Shown: one piece after another, positions 16,963-25,221 of the stretch | Layout: every line of letters begins with the position of its first letter | How positions within the stretch are numbered: the stretch's first letter is position 1 | Origin: Streptomyces canus | Lineage (GTDB): Bacteria; Actinomycetota; Actinomycetes; Streptomycetales; Streptomycetaceae | Direction: 5' to 3' | DNA length: 64,000 bases | NCBI RefSeq assembly: GCF_041435015.1 | Contig: NZ_CP107989.1 | Location: 8,618,001-8,682,000, forward strand | Program-made: the position numbers and the translations under genes | The notes under the pieces: generated by a model | Databases searched by the model: none | Told to the model about the DNA's origin: nothing | The model's input: only the letters and a program-made list of their open reading frames with translations

Positions 16963-17988
16963 CTACAGCACGCACTCCGCCTCGGCGTACCGATCCTCCG
17001 GCACCGTCTTCAGCGTCTCGACGGCCTCCGCGAGCGGCACCATCACGATGTCGGTCCCCCGCAGAGCCGTCATGTGGCCGAACTCCTCACGGTGCACGGC
17101 CTCCACCGCGTGCCATCCGAACCGGGTGGCGAGGACGCGGTCGTACGCGGTCGGCGTACCACCCCGCTGCACATGCCCCAGGATGACCGGCCGGGCTTCC
17201 TTCCCCAGCCGCTCCTCCAGCTCGATCGACAGCTGACGGGCGATCCCGGCGAAGCGCTCGTGCCCGTAGATGTCCTTGGCACCCTCGTCGAAGGCCATGG
17301 AGCCGGGAGCCGGCTTGGCCCCCTCCGCGGCGACGACGATCGCGAACCGCTTCCCCGCCTCGAACCGCTCCCCGACCCGGCGGGCCAGCTCCTCGATGTC
17401 GAAGGGGCGCTCCGGTACGACGATGGCGTGAGCACCGGCCGCCATCCCGGAGTGCAGCGCTATCCACCCGGTGTGCCGCCCCATGACCTCGACGACGAGC
17501 ACCCGCTGGTGGGACTCGGCGGTGGTCTTGAGCCGGTCGAGAGCCTCCGTCGCGACCCCCACCGCGGTGTCGAAGCCGAAGGTCACATCCGTGACCGCGA
17601 TGTCGTTGTCGATGGTCTTGGGCACGCCCACGATGGGCAGACCGGCGTCCGACATCAGCCGGGCCGCCTTGAGCGTGCCCTCACCGCCGATGGGGATGAT
17701 CGCGTCGAGCCCGAGCTCCTCGACATGCCCCTTGGCCCGCTCCACGCCGTCCCGCAGATGCGAGGGCTGGACCCGGGAGGAACCGAGGATCGTGCCGCCG
17801 CGGGCCAGGATGCCGCCCACCGCGTCGAGGTCGAGCTTGAGGTAGTCGCACTCCAGGAGGCCCTTCCAGCCGTCCCGGAAACCGATGACCTCGTCGCCGT
17901 GGTCGGCGACGGCACGGTGCACGACGGACCGGATGACGGCGTTCAGGCCGGGGCAGTCGCCGCCGGACGTGAGGACACCAATGCGCAT
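16963..17988 (-). CDS. pfkA: ATP-dependent 6-phosphofructokinase
   Basis: A 341-residue PfkA, phosphorylating fructose-6-phosphate in glycolysis. Visible are the N-terminal phosphate loop (LTSGGDCPGLNAV), GGEGT, the catalytic PKTIDND and the MGRHTGWIAL segment. The Gly in GGEGT is the residue linked with ATP use, while the Lys in PKTIDND is otherwise typical of PPi-dependent enzymes. This Gly/Lys combination is known for actinobacterial ATP-PFKs (group III). The gene stands alone between two hairpin terminators, so it is probably monocistronic. Streptomyces usually has more than one pfkA paralogue. Confidence 0.94.
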   Translation of the reverse strand: MRIGVLTSGGDCPGLNAVIRSVVHRAVADHGDEVIGFRDGWKGLLECDYLKLDLDAVGGILARGGTILGSSRVQPSHLRDGVERAKGHVEELGLDAIIPIGGEGTLKAARLMSDAGLPIVGVPKTIDNDIAVTDVTFGFDTAVGVATEALDRLKTTAESHQRVLVVEVMGRHTGWIALHSGMAAGAHAIVVPERPFDIEELARRVGERFEAGKRFAIVVAAEGAKPAPGSMAFDEGAKDIYGHERFAGIARQLSIELEERLGKEARPVILGHVQRGGTPTAYDRVLATRFGWHAVEAVHREEFGHMTALRGTDIVMVPLAEAVETLKTVPEDRYAEAECVL

Positions 17989-18110
17989 AGCCGGAATAAC
18001 CCTCTCACCGAATCAACGTGGGTCGGGTCCGGACCACGTCGTCCGGCTCGAACCCCGCCACCCTAGCGGCACAGGGGGGCGGGGCCGTAGGACGCGTCCG
18101 CCTGCTGGAC

Positions 18111-18134
18111 GAGTCCGCTCACCTGTGCGGACTC
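18111..18134 (-). terminator. Hairpin, probable terminator after gatD
   Basis: GAGTCCGC (18111-18118) pairs perfectly with GCGGACTC (18127-18134) around an 8-nt loop. It lies 52 bp past the gatD stop and about 120 bp upstream of pfkA on the same strand. No U-tract is present. Confidence 0.6.
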
Positions 18135-18185
18135 CGCGTCAGACGGGCCGGTGACAGACGACTGGCACCTGGGTGAACTTCCTGC

Positions 18186-18914
18186 TCAGGCGGGCTGCTG
18201 AGCAGCGGTGATGCGCTCGTTGCGCAGGGCCTCGTACCAGCGGTCGTCGGTGGGCGGCAGCGCGTTCACGTCGAGCGCGAGCTTCAGCAGCAGGTCGGCG
18301 ATGAGCGGATTGCGCGCGAGTACGGGTCCGTGCATGTACGTCCCGAAGACGGTGTCGTTGTACGCCCCCTCCGTACCGTCCCCGGTGCCATTGCCCTTGC
18401 CCAGCCGGACGTTGGCGAACGGACGGGCGGTGGGGCCGAGGTGGGTGACGCCCTGGTGGTTCTCGAAGCCGGTCAGCGGCGGCAGGCCGAGGCGCGGGTC
18501 GATGTCGGCCAGCACGTCACCGACGCAGCGCTCGCCCTCACCGCGCACGGAGACCACGTCGAGCAGGCCGAGGCCGGGCTCGCGCTGGCCGAGGTCGTTG
18601 ATGAACTCGTGGCCGAGGATCTGGTAGCCGGCGCACACCGAGAAGACGATCGCGCCGTTGCCGACGGCCCGGTGCAGACCGCCGTCCCGGCGCAGCCGCT
18701 CGGCCGCGAGCCGCTGGGGCCGGTCCTCGCCGCCGCCGATCAGGTAGATGTCGCCGGAGGTCGGGATCGGCTGGTCGCTGCGCACGTCCAGGCGGGCCAC
18801 GTCGAGGCCGCGCTGGCGGGCCCGGCGTTCGATGACGAGGGCGTTGCCCTGGTCGCCGTAGGTGCTGAGCAGGTCGGGGTAGATCCAGACGACCCGCAGG
18901 CTGTTGTCGCTCAC
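18186..18914 (-). CDS. gatD: Lipid II isoglutaminyl synthase, glutaminase subunit GatD
   Basis: A 242-residue class I glutamine amidotransferase-like protein. The nucleophile cysteine is in VFSVCAGYQILG (about residue 94) and the catalytic histidine in GTYMHGPVLARN; an oxyanion-hole GGGEDRPQ precedes. With MurT it amidates the D-glutamate of lipid II, using ammonia from glutamine. The gene starts 16 bp after the murT stop on the same strand, which is the standard pair. A CobB/CobQ-like glutaminase was the alternative, but the murT neighbour settles it. Confidence 0.93.
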   Translation of the reverse strand: MSDNSLRVVWIYPDLLSTYGDQGNALVIERRARQRGLDVARLDVRSDQPIPTSGDIYLIGGGEDRPQRLAAERLRRDGGLHRAVGNGAIVFSVCAGYQILGHEFINDLGQREPGLGLLDVVSVRGEGERCVGDVLADIDPRLGLPPLTGFENHQGVTHLGPTARPFANVRLGKGNGTGDGTEGAYNDTVFGTYMHGPVLARNPLIADLLLKLALDVNALPPTDDRWYEALRNERITAAQQPA

Positions 18915-18930
18915 AAAAGTCCCCTGTGTC

Positions 18931-20169
18931 TCAGTTGCCGACGCGGCGGCGCAGGTCCTGGAAGGCGGTGTAGTTCGCGATGACCTCGATACGGCCGTGC
19001 GGGCTCATCTGCACGGCCTGGTCGAGGTTGGCACAGACCTGGAAGTTCTGGTTCGCGACCTCGAGTCGGACCGCGAGGTCCAGCTTCCGGTCGCCGATCA
19101 CGCAGATCGGGTGGCCGGTGAGCCGGGTGTAGTCGACGTCCCACAGCCAGGAGGTGTCGGTGCCGTCGGCGCCGCGGGCGTTGACGGAGAGGATCACCGG
19201 GGTGGGCGGCGGGTCGATCAGGCTGAACGTTTCGAGCCAGCCGGCCGGGTTCTTCGCGAGCAGCAGGCGCAGGTCGCGCTGCTGGAACTGGACGACGTCG
19301 TAACGCCCCGCCACGGCCTGCACCTGGTACATGCGTTCCAGGGCGACCTGCGGCGGCACGCCGAAGACGGCGGCCACGGCGGCGGAGGAGGCGGCGTTGG
19401 CCTTGTTGGCGCGGCCGGGCAGCTGGAGGTGGATGGGCCAGGCGGAGCCGTGCGGGTCGAGCACATGGTCGCCGGACAGGGCCCAGCTCGGCGTGGGACG
19501 CCGGAACCCGCACTCGCCGCAGAACCAGTCGTCGCCCGGCCGCTGCATCACACCACCGCAGGACGGGCACGACCAGGCGTCGTCCTTCCACATCTGTCCG
19601 GCGGCGACCCAGATGACGTTGGGGGAGGAGGAGGCGGCCCACACGACGAGCGGGTCGTCGGCGTTGGCCACGACGACGGCCTTCGAACCCGCGAGCCCCT
19701 CGCGCCAGTTCTCCGCGAGCATGCGGGTCTCGGCGGCGCGGTCGAGCTGGTCGCGGGAGAGGTTCAGCAGGGCGATGCACTTGGGGTCGGTGTCGCGGGC
19801 CACGCCCGCGAGGTACTTCTCGTCGACCTCGATGACGCCGTACCGGGCGTCCGAACCGCCCGCGAGGGCGGAGGTGATACCGGCGGGCATGTTGGCGCCG
19901 AGGGCGTTGGAGACGACGGGCCCGGCGGCGCCCAGTGCCTCCGCGATCAGCCGGGTGGTGGTGGTCTTTCCGTTGGTCGCCGAGACGAGAACGACGTCCA
20001 GGTTCTGGGCGAGCCGGGCAAGAAGGTCGGGGTCGAGTTTGAGGGCCACCCGGCCGCCGATGACCGAACCGCTGCCGCGCCCCGCGGCTCGGGATGCCGC
20101 CGCGACGGCCTTGCCCGCCGTCACGGCCAGCTTGGCCCGCGGCGAGAGCGGGTCCGAGTTGCCTGTCAT
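18931..20169 (-). CDS. murT: Lipid II isoglutaminyl synthase, Mur ligase subunit MurT
   Basis: A 412-residue Mur-ligase homologue that activates lipid II D-glutamate with ATP and receives ammonia from GatD. The P-loop is SATNGKTTTTRLIAEAL. A four-cysteine zinc ribbon typical of MurT is present (CPSC, then CGEC about 20 residues on), and the C-terminal DUF1727 region follows (WLWDVDYTRL, VCVIGDRKLDLA-like strand). It is the first gene of the murT-gatD pair, divergent from the deformylase gene with 112 bp between starts. Cytoplasmic, acting at the membrane surface. Confidence 0.94.
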   Translation of the reverse strand: MTGNSDPLSPRAKLAVTAGKAVAAASRAAGRGSGSVIGGRVALKLDPDLLARLAQNLDVVLVSATNGKTTTTRLIAEALGAAGPVVSNALGANMPAGITSALAGGSDARYGVIEVDEKYLAGVARDTDPKCIALLNLSRDQLDRAAETRMLAENWREGLAGSKAVVVANADDPLVVWAASSSPNVIWVAAGQMWKDDAWSCPSCGGVMQRPGDDWFCGECGFRRPTPSWALSGDHVLDPHGSAWPIHLQLPGRANKANAASSAAVAAVFGVPPQVALERMYQVQAVAGRYDVVQFQQRDLRLLLAKNPAGWLETFSLIDPPPTPVILSVNARGADGTDTSWLWDVDYTRLTGHPICVIGDRKLDLAVRLEVANQNFQVCANLDQAVQMSPHGRIEVIANYTAFQDLRRRVGN

Positions 20170-20281
20170 CAGATCTCGATCCTCCTTGCGTACGCGCCGC
20201 GCCTCAGCCTCCGGCCACGTGGTGTGGACCTCAGCCTATCGAGATCCGTAAGCACTCCCGAATCGCCGTACCCTTGCGGCC

Positions 20282-20827
20282 ATGCGAAACGGCTCCATTC
20301 CGGGCACGCGGGGGCGCGTCCGCGCGCTCACCCTGCTCGGCACCCCGGTGTTGCACACACCCTGCGAGGACGTCACCGACTTCGGCTCCGAACTGGCGAC
20401 CCTGGTGGAGGACTTGTTCGCGACGATGTACGCGGCCGAGGGCGTGGGCCTCGCCGCCAACCAGATCGGCGTGCCGTTGCGCGTCTTCGTCTACGACTGC
20501 CCGGACGACGAGGAGGTCCGTCACCTGGGACATGTGGTGAACCCACGCCTGGTGGAGGTGGACGGTGTGGTGCTGAGGGGCCCCGAGGGCTGCCTGTCGT
20601 TGCCGGGCCTGGAGGCGGGAACGGAACGTCACGATCACGCGGTGGTGGAGGGTTTCACGGTGACGGGCGAGCCGGTGACGCTCCACGGCACAGGCTTCTT
20701 CGCAAGGTGCCTGCAACACGAGACGGACCACTTGGAGGGCAAGGTCTACGCGGACCACTTGACGGGCCGGCGCAGACGGAAGCTCCTGCGGCAAGTGGCC
20801 CGAACTTCTTGGCGCAGGTCCGGCTGA
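20282..20827 (+). CDS. def: Peptide deformylase
   Basis: A 181-residue metalloenzyme that removes the N-formyl group from nascent proteins. All three family motifs are intact: GVGLAANQIG (motif 1), EGCLSLP with the metal Cys (motif 2), and HETDHLEG with two metal His and the catalytic Glu (motif 3). It is a type with a basic C-terminal extension (GRRRRKLLRQVARTSWRRSG). The bases before the ATG (TACCCTTGCGGCC) contain no Shine-Dalgarno sequence but do contain a TACCCT -10-like hexamer 8 nt from the ATG, suggesting a leaderless mRNA. Streptomyces normally carries several def copies. Confidence 0.94.
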   Translation: MRNGSIPGTRGRVRALTLLGTPVLHTPCEDVTDFGSELATLVEDLFATMYAAEGVGLAANQIGVPLRVFVYDCPDDEEVRHLGHVVNPRLVEVDGVVLRGPEGCLSLPGLEAGTERHDHAVVEGFTVTGEPVTLHGTGFFARCLQHETDHLEGKVYADHLTGRRRRKLLRQVARTSWRRSG

Positions 20828-20836
20828 ACCTGCTCA

Positions 20837-20895
20837 GGGGCGCGGGGCTGTATCGATATGCGGCTCCGCCGCGTGGGCGCGACCAGCCCGCGCCC
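20837..20895. repeat. Palindromic intergenic repeat of the dispersed Streptomyces type
   Basis: Between def and the TetR gene. Outer arms GGGGCGCGGGGCTG (20837-20850) and CAGCCCGCGCCC (20884-20895) pair with one bulged G. The centre holds a second small hairpin, CGGC-TCC-GCCG, next to TATCGATATG. I recognise this composition (GGGGCGCGGGGCTGTATCGA and relatives) as a motif seen repeatedly in intergenic DNA of Streptomyces genomes. It may also terminate the two convergent genes. Confidence 0.6.
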
Positions 20896-20921
20896 ACCGG
20901 GCCGCGCCCGACATGTGACCG

Positions 20922-21566
20922 TCAGAACCCCGGACCCCCCACCTTGTCCCCCGCCGCGGCGAGCCGCCCCCACAGCAGATCCGCCAGACTCCGTACCAAC
21001 TCCGCCCGCGGGCAAGGCCGTTCCCCGAGCCACCAGTCACCCGCCGCGTACATCATCCCGACGATCCCGTGCCCCCACACCCGCGACAGCAACTGACTCC
21101 CGGGCCCGAGATCGAGCCGGTCCTCGATGACCTGCCCCAACTCTTCACCCATCCTGCGCAGCAAGGGCGCGGAATGCTTACCGACATCGAACCCCTGCTC
21201 CCCGACCTGGCCCCCCTCGGCGGGGTGCATCAGGAACCGGTACACCTGAGGCCGGGCCTCGATCGCGGCCAGGTACGTGTCCAACGTCGCCTCGACCCGC
21301 TCCCGCCGTTCCGCCGGAGCGTCCAGCGCGGCCCGGAGCGAGTCCAGCAGCGCATCCGTGTGCCGCTTGGCGAGGGCAGCGTAGAGTCCCCCCTTGTCAC
21401 CGAAGTGCCGATACAGGATCGGCTTGGTGATGCCGGCTTCTGCGGCGATCGCGTTCATAGAGGCCTGCGGCCCGTCGCGCAGCACCACTCTGTCCGCGGC
21501 CTCCAGCAGTTCACGCCGGCGGCGGTCGGCGGACCGCTGCTGATCGGTCCGCTGTGTGGTGTCCAT
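20922..21566 (-). CDS. TetR-family transcriptional regulator
   Basis: A 214-residue repressor. The N-terminal helix-turn-helix is clear (RRELLEAADRVVLRDG, MNAIAAEAGITKPILYRHFGDKGGLYAALAKRH); the C-terminal region is helical and ligand-binding (EGGQVGEQGFDVGKHSAPLLRRMGEELG). It is divergent from an acyl-CoA dehydrogenase gene across 172 bp that contain strong inverted repeats, so acyl-CoA-responsive repression of that gene is likely. It converges with def across the palindromic repeat. Family call is firm, ligand is inferred. Confidence 0.9.
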   Translation of the reverse strand: MDTTQRTDQQRSADRRRRELLEAADRVVLRDGPQASMNAIAAEAGITKPILYRHFGDKGGLYAALAKRHTDALLDSLRAALDAPAERRERVEATLDTYLAAIEARPQVYRFLMHPAEGGQVGEQGFDVGKHSAPLLRRMGEELGQVIEDRLDLGPGSQLLSRVWGHGIVGMMYAAGDWWLGERPCPRAELVRSLADLLWGRLAAAGDKVGGPGF

Positions 21567-21673
21567 GAGCTCTCCCCACCCGTGCTGAATCGGTAACGCC
21601 TGCGCAAACTAACACCCGGCGGGCGATTGACATCGAACAGGCTGCTGACTGGTCATCGGGAGTTGACTTTTCC

Positions 21674-21710
21674 TACCCGTGGGTAACAGACTCGGGTTAC
21701 CGCAAGTAAC
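21674..21710. promoter_or_regulatory. Overlapping inverted repeats, candidate TetR operator
   Basis: TACCC-GT-GGGTA (21674-21685) is followed by GGTAAC (21682-21687), GTTACC (21696-21701) and GTAAC (21706-21710), giving four alternating half-sites of a GGTAAC-type word within 37 bp. The cluster is 29 bp from the acyl-CoA dehydrogenase start and in the divergent spacer, the expected place for a TetR operator. Identity of the binding protein is inferred. Confidence 0.6.
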
Positions 21711-21738
21711 ATGCACGTGCGTCGCCGCTGGAGGGGAC

Positions 21739-22965
21739 ATGGCCGAGTTCACCATGGAGCTCAACGACGAACAGAAGGAGGTCCGGGACTGGCTGCACGG
21801 CTTCGCCGCCGACGTCATCCGCCCCGCGGCCGCCGAATGGGACGAGCGTGAGGAGACTCCCTGGCCGGTCATCCAGGAGGCCGCGAAGGTAGGCATCTAC
21901 TCCCTCGACTTCTACGCCCAGCAGTACTTCGACCCCACCGGGCTCGGTATCCCGATGGCGATGGAGGAGCTGTTCTGGGGCGACGCGGGCATCGCCCTGT
22001 CGATCGTGGGCACCGGTCTCGCCGCTGTCGGCGTTCTCGCCAACGGCACCGAGGAGCAGATCGGTACCTGGATCCCCCAGATGTACGGCGACGCGAACGA
22101 TGTCAAGGTCGCCGCGTTCTGCTCGTCCGAGCCCGACGCCGGCTCCGACGTGGCCTCCATGCGCACGCGTGCCGTGTACGACGAGGCCAAGGACGAGTGG
22201 GTGCTCAACGGCACCAAGACCTGGGCGACCAACGGCGGTATCGCCAACGTCCACGTGGTCGTGGCGGTCGTCGACGCCGAGCTCGGCTCCAAGGGGCACG
22301 CGTCCTTCATCGTGCCGCCGAACACGCCGGGGCTGTCCCAGGGCCAGAAGTTCAAGAAGCACGGCATCCGCGCCTCGCACACCGCCGAGGTCGTGCTGGA
22401 GAACGTCCGGGTGCCCGGCTCCTGCCTCCTCGGTGGCAAGGAGAAGCTGGACCAGCGCCTCGCGCGGGCCCGGGAGCGGGCGAAGACCGGCGGGGAGCGG
22501 GTGAAGAACGCGGCGATGGCCACGTTCGAGGCGTCGCGGCCCGCCGTGGGCGCCATGGCCGTGGGCACAGCCCGGGCCGCCTACGAGGTCGCCCTCGACT
22601 ACGCCAAGACGCGTGAGCAGTTCGGGCGGCCGATCATCGACAACCAGGGCGTGGCCTTTCAGCTCGCGGACATGCGCACCTCCATCGACGCGGCCCGTCT
22701 CCTCGTGTGGCGCGCTTCCTGGATGGCGATCAACGGAAAGCAGTTCACCGCCGCCGAGGGCTCGATGTCGAAGCTCTTCGCGAGTGAGACGGCGAAGAAG
22801 GTCACCGCGCAGGCGGTCCAGATCCTGGGCGGCAACGGCTACACCCGGGAGTACCCCGTGGAGCGCATGCACCGTGACGCCGCGATCTACACGATCTTCG
22901 AGGGCACGAGCGAGATCCAGCGACTGGTCATCGCCCGGACCCTGTCCGGCATGTCCATCCGCTGA
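21739..22965 (+). CDS. Acyl-CoA dehydrogenase
   Basis: A 408-residue flavoprotein of the fatty acyl-CoA dehydrogenase family, catalysing alpha,beta-dehydrogenation in beta-oxidation. FAD/substrate motifs [14 protein letters not shown] and the C-terminal [18 protein letters not shown] are intact; the Glu in FEGTS is the catalytic base in MCAD-like enzymes. The ATG at 21739 has GGAGGGGAC upstream, better than an in-frame ATG 60 nt earlier that would lie inside the operator cluster. A hairpin terminator follows. Residues about 235-270 ([20 protein letters not shown]) are a charged insert. Acyl chain specificity is unknown. Confidence 0.93.
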   Translation: MAEFTMELNDEQKEVRDWLHGFAADVIRPAAAEWDEREETPWPVIQEAAKVGIYSLDFYAQQYFDPTGLGIPMAMEELFWGDAGIALSIVGTGLAAVGVLANGTEEQIGTWIPQMYGDANDVKVAAFCSSEPDAGSDVASMRTRAVYDEAKDEWVLNGTKTWATNGGIANVHVVVAVVDAELGSKGHASFIVPPNTPGLSQGQKFKKHGIRASHTAEVVLENVRVPGSCLLGGKEKLDQRLARARERAKTGGERVKNAAMATFEASRPAVGAMAVGTARAAYEVALDYAKTREQFGRPIIDNQGVAFQLADMRTSIDAARLLVWRASWMAINGKQFTAAEGSMSKLFASETAKKVTAQAVQILGGNGYTREYPVERMHRDAAIYTIFEGTSEIQRLVIARTLSGMSIR

Positions 22966-22984
22966 CGCAGTCCGAAAAGCACGG

Positions 22985-23015
22985 CTTCGCCGACTCGTCT
23001 GCCGGGTCGGCGAAG
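22985..23015 (+). terminator. Hairpin terminator after the acyl-CoA dehydrogenase gene
   Basis: CTTCGCCGAC (22985-22994) and GTCGGCGAAG (23006-23015) form a perfect 10-bp stem with an 11-nt loop, 19 bp past the stop. It also lies 25 bp from the end of the convergent small gene and may serve both. Confidence 0.75.
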
Positions 23016-23040
23016 ACGCAGGACAGCGAACGAGCAATCC

Positions 23041-23277
23041 CTACGGCGCACTACCGCTGCTGTGCGCGATACACGCCACATCGATCCGGTCGGCCAGCTT
23101 CGCCAGCTCGATCGTCAGCGTGGCGACCGTATCCTCGTCCAGCCCGTCGGCCCCGGCCTCGACCAGGTGCAACCACCGCCCGCCAAGACTGCGGAGCAAC
23201 TTGCTCACATCGGCGGCAGCCACCTGAAGGGTCCCGCGGTCATCGACGATCAGAGGGAGAGTCACTTCGCGGTTCAC
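23041..23277 (-). CDS. Small conserved actinobacterial protein (DUF6213-like)
   Basis: A 78-residue protein (VNREVTLPLIVDDRGTLQVAA to the C-terminal IDVACIAHSSGSAP) that resembles a short family common in Streptomyces, of the type named DUF6213. The GTG at 23277 is chosen by protein similarity; the ribosome site is weak, and an in-frame start 90 nt further up would run into the neighbouring dehydrogenase stop. It lies 26 bp downstream of the semialdehyde dehydrogenase gene on the same strand. Function unknown. Confidence 0.7.
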   Translation of the reverse strand: MNREVTLPLIVDDRGTLQVAAADVSKLLRSLGGRWLHLVEAGADGLDEDTVATLTIELAKLADRIDVACIAHSSGSAP

Positions 23278-23302
23278 ACCGGGGATGTTAGCCGCGCAAG
23301 CG

Positions 23303-24688
23303 TCACGCTCCGTGCCAAACCGTGGTGATGTTGCAGAACTCCCTGATTCCGTGCCCGGACAGCTCACGCCCGTATCCGGACCGCTTGACCCCGCCGAACG
23401 GGAACGCCGGATGCGAGGCGGTCATCCCGTTGACGTACACGCCGCCGGCCTCCAGATCCCGTACGAACCGGTCGACCTCGGCCTCGTCCCGCGTCCATAC
23501 GTTGGAACTCAGCCCGAACGGCGAGTCGTTGGCGATCAGCACCGCCTCGTCGAGGCCGTCCGCCCGGTACAGCGTGGCCACCGGCCCGAACGTCTCCTCG
23601 CGGTGGATGCGCATCTCGCGGTCCACGTCGGCGATGACGGTCGGCGGGTAGTACCAGCCGGGCCCGTCCGGCCGCTGCCCGCCGCACAGCACGCTCGCCC
23701 CGCTGCGCCTGGCGTCGTCGACGAGTTCCTCCAGGTCGGCCCGGCCCTGCTCGCTGGACAGCGGCCCGACCTCGGTGTCCTCCTCCAGCGGGTCGCCGAC
23801 CTTGAGGGCCTTCATGCCCTCGACGAACCGCTCGGCGAAACGGTCGTAGACGTCCGTGTGCACGATGAACCGCTTGGCGGCGATGCAGGACTGCCCGTTG
23901 TTCTGCACCCGCGCGGTCACCGCGATCTCGGCGGCCCGGTCGATGTCCGCGGACGGCATCACGATGTACGGGTCGCTGCCGCCGAGCTCCAGCACCGTCT
24001 TCTTCACCATGTTCCCGGCGGTGGACGCCACGGCCCGCCCGGCGGGCTCACTCCCCGTGAGCGTGGCCGCCTTGACGCGTTCGTCGCGCAGGATGTCGTC
24101 GATCGCGCCGGACCCGACGAGCAGGGTCTGGAAACAGCCCTCCGGGTAGCCCGCCTGATGGAAGAGGTCCTCCAGGAACAGCGCGGTCTGCGGCACGTTC
24201 GAGGCGTGCTTGAGCAGGCCGACGTTGCCCGCCATCAGGGCGGGCGCGGCGAAGCGGATCACCTGCCACAACGGGAAGTTCCACGGCATCACCGCGAGCA
24301 CGGGCCCCAGTGGCCGGTAGCGGACCAGGGCGCGGGAGGCGCCGGAGTCCTTGACGTCGTACTCGGCGGGCTCCTCGTCGGCCAGCAGCGACTCCGCGTG
24401 CTCGGAGTACCAGCGCATCGCCTTGGCGCACTTGGCGGCCTCCGCGCGGGCCTGCTTGACCGGCTTGCCCATCTCGGTGGTCATGACCCGGGCGATGTCC
24501 TGCTGGATGTCGTCGAGGAGCCCGGCGGCCCGGTCCAGGAGACGGGCGCGCTCGTCGAAGGACGTCGTCCGATAGGTACGGAACGTCGCCTCGGCGAGCT
24601 GGAGCCTGCGTTCGATCTCCTCCTCGCCCATGGCCTCGTACGTCTTGAGCGTCTCGCCGTTCGCCGGGTTCACCGTCGCGATGGGCAT
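23303..24688 (-). CDS. NADP-type succinate-semialdehyde dehydrogenase
   Basis: A 461-residue aldehyde dehydrogenase. The catalytic Cys is in NNGQSCIAAKRF and the general-base Glu in LELGGSDPYIV; NAD(P) binding is at PWNFPLWQVIRFAAPALMAGN. Sequence style (MPIATVNPANGETLKTYEAM) is that of GabD/succinate-semialdehyde dehydrogenases, oxidising succinic semialdehyde to succinate. ATG at 24688 is preceded by GGAGG. A second, different semialdehyde dehydrogenase sits with gabT at 58.5 kb, so the two may differ in cofactor or inducer. Other short-chain aldehydes are possible substrates. Confidence 0.9.
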   Translation of the reverse strand: MPIATVNPANGETLKTYEAMGEEEIERRLQLAEATFRTYRTTSFDERARLLDRAAGLLDDIQQDIARVMTTEMGKPVKQARAEAAKCAKAMRWYSEHAESLLADEEPAEYDVKDSGASRALVRYRPLGPVLAVMPWNFPLWQVIRFAAPALMAGNVGLLKHASNVPQTALFLEDLFHQAGYPEGCFQTLLVGSGAIDDILRDERVKAATLTGSEPAGRAVASTAGNMVKKTVLELGGSDPYIVMPSADIDRAAEIAVTARVQNNGQSCIAAKRFIVHTDVYDRFAERFVEGMKALKVGDPLEEDTEVGPLSSEQGRADLEELVDDARRSGASVLCGGQRPDGPGWYYPPTVIADVDREMRIHREETFGPVATLYRADGLDEAVLIANDSPFGLSSNVWTRDEAEVDRFVRDLEAGGVYVNGMTASHPAFPFGGVKRSGYGRELSGHGIREFCNITTVWHGA

Positions 24689-24759
24689 GACCGACCTCCT
24701 GAAGAGCTGACTGTGCTTCGACCTTCCCGCGCGGCGGGGGCGACCGCAACGCGTGGGCG

Positions 24760-25221
24760 TCAGGCCGAGTGCTCAGCCAGCCGGTCGAGAAACGCGGCCT
24801 GCGCCTTGACGATCACGGCCCGGGCCCGGTCGAGGCCGCACCACTCCACCCGGTCCAGCTCGGGAAACTCCCGCGTCTGCCCGGACTTCGGTGGCCACTC
24901 CATGCTGAACAGGCCCGGAACCACCGTCGCCGGATCCAGGTCCGCCTCGATCGCCCACGCCGTGACGACCTTGCCGTTCGTCTGCCGGACTTCACCCAGC
25001 GCCACGGCCTCCCCGTCGGGCGGCGGCAGGCCGAGCTCCTCCTGGAACTCGCGGCGGGCCGCGTCCCAGGGCGACTCCGAGTCCGGCTCGTACTCGCCCT
25101 TCGGAACCGTCCACGCTCCCGCGTCCCGCCGGGCGAAGAACGGGCCACCCATATGGCCCAGCAATACCTCCAGGCCGTGATCGGTGTGCCGGAACAACAG
25201 CAGGCCCGCGCTGGTCTTCAC
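24760..25221 (-). CDS. Nudix hydrolase coupled to the DNA ligase gene
   Basis: A 153-residue Nudix protein. The box reads GEYEPDSESPWDAARREFQE then ELGL; the REFQEELG core is intact but the spacing between the first Gly and the next Glu is one residue longer than the canonical GX5E. The GTG at 25221 overlaps the ligase stop by 4 nt (GTGA), with GAGG upstream, so translation is coupled. The start MKTSAGLLLFR and the PKGEYEPDSE signature fit the Streptomyces Nudix family often annotated as DNA mismatch-repair-like or diadenosine hydrolase. Substrate unknown. Confidence 0.88.
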   Translation of the reverse strand: MKTSAGLLLFRHTDHGLEVLLGHMGGPFFARRDAGAWTVPKGEYEPDSESPWDAARREFQEELGLPPPDGEAVALGEVRQTNGKVVTAWAIEADLDPATVVPGLFSMEWPPKSGQTREFPELDRVEWCGLDRARAVIVKAQAAFLDRLAEHSA

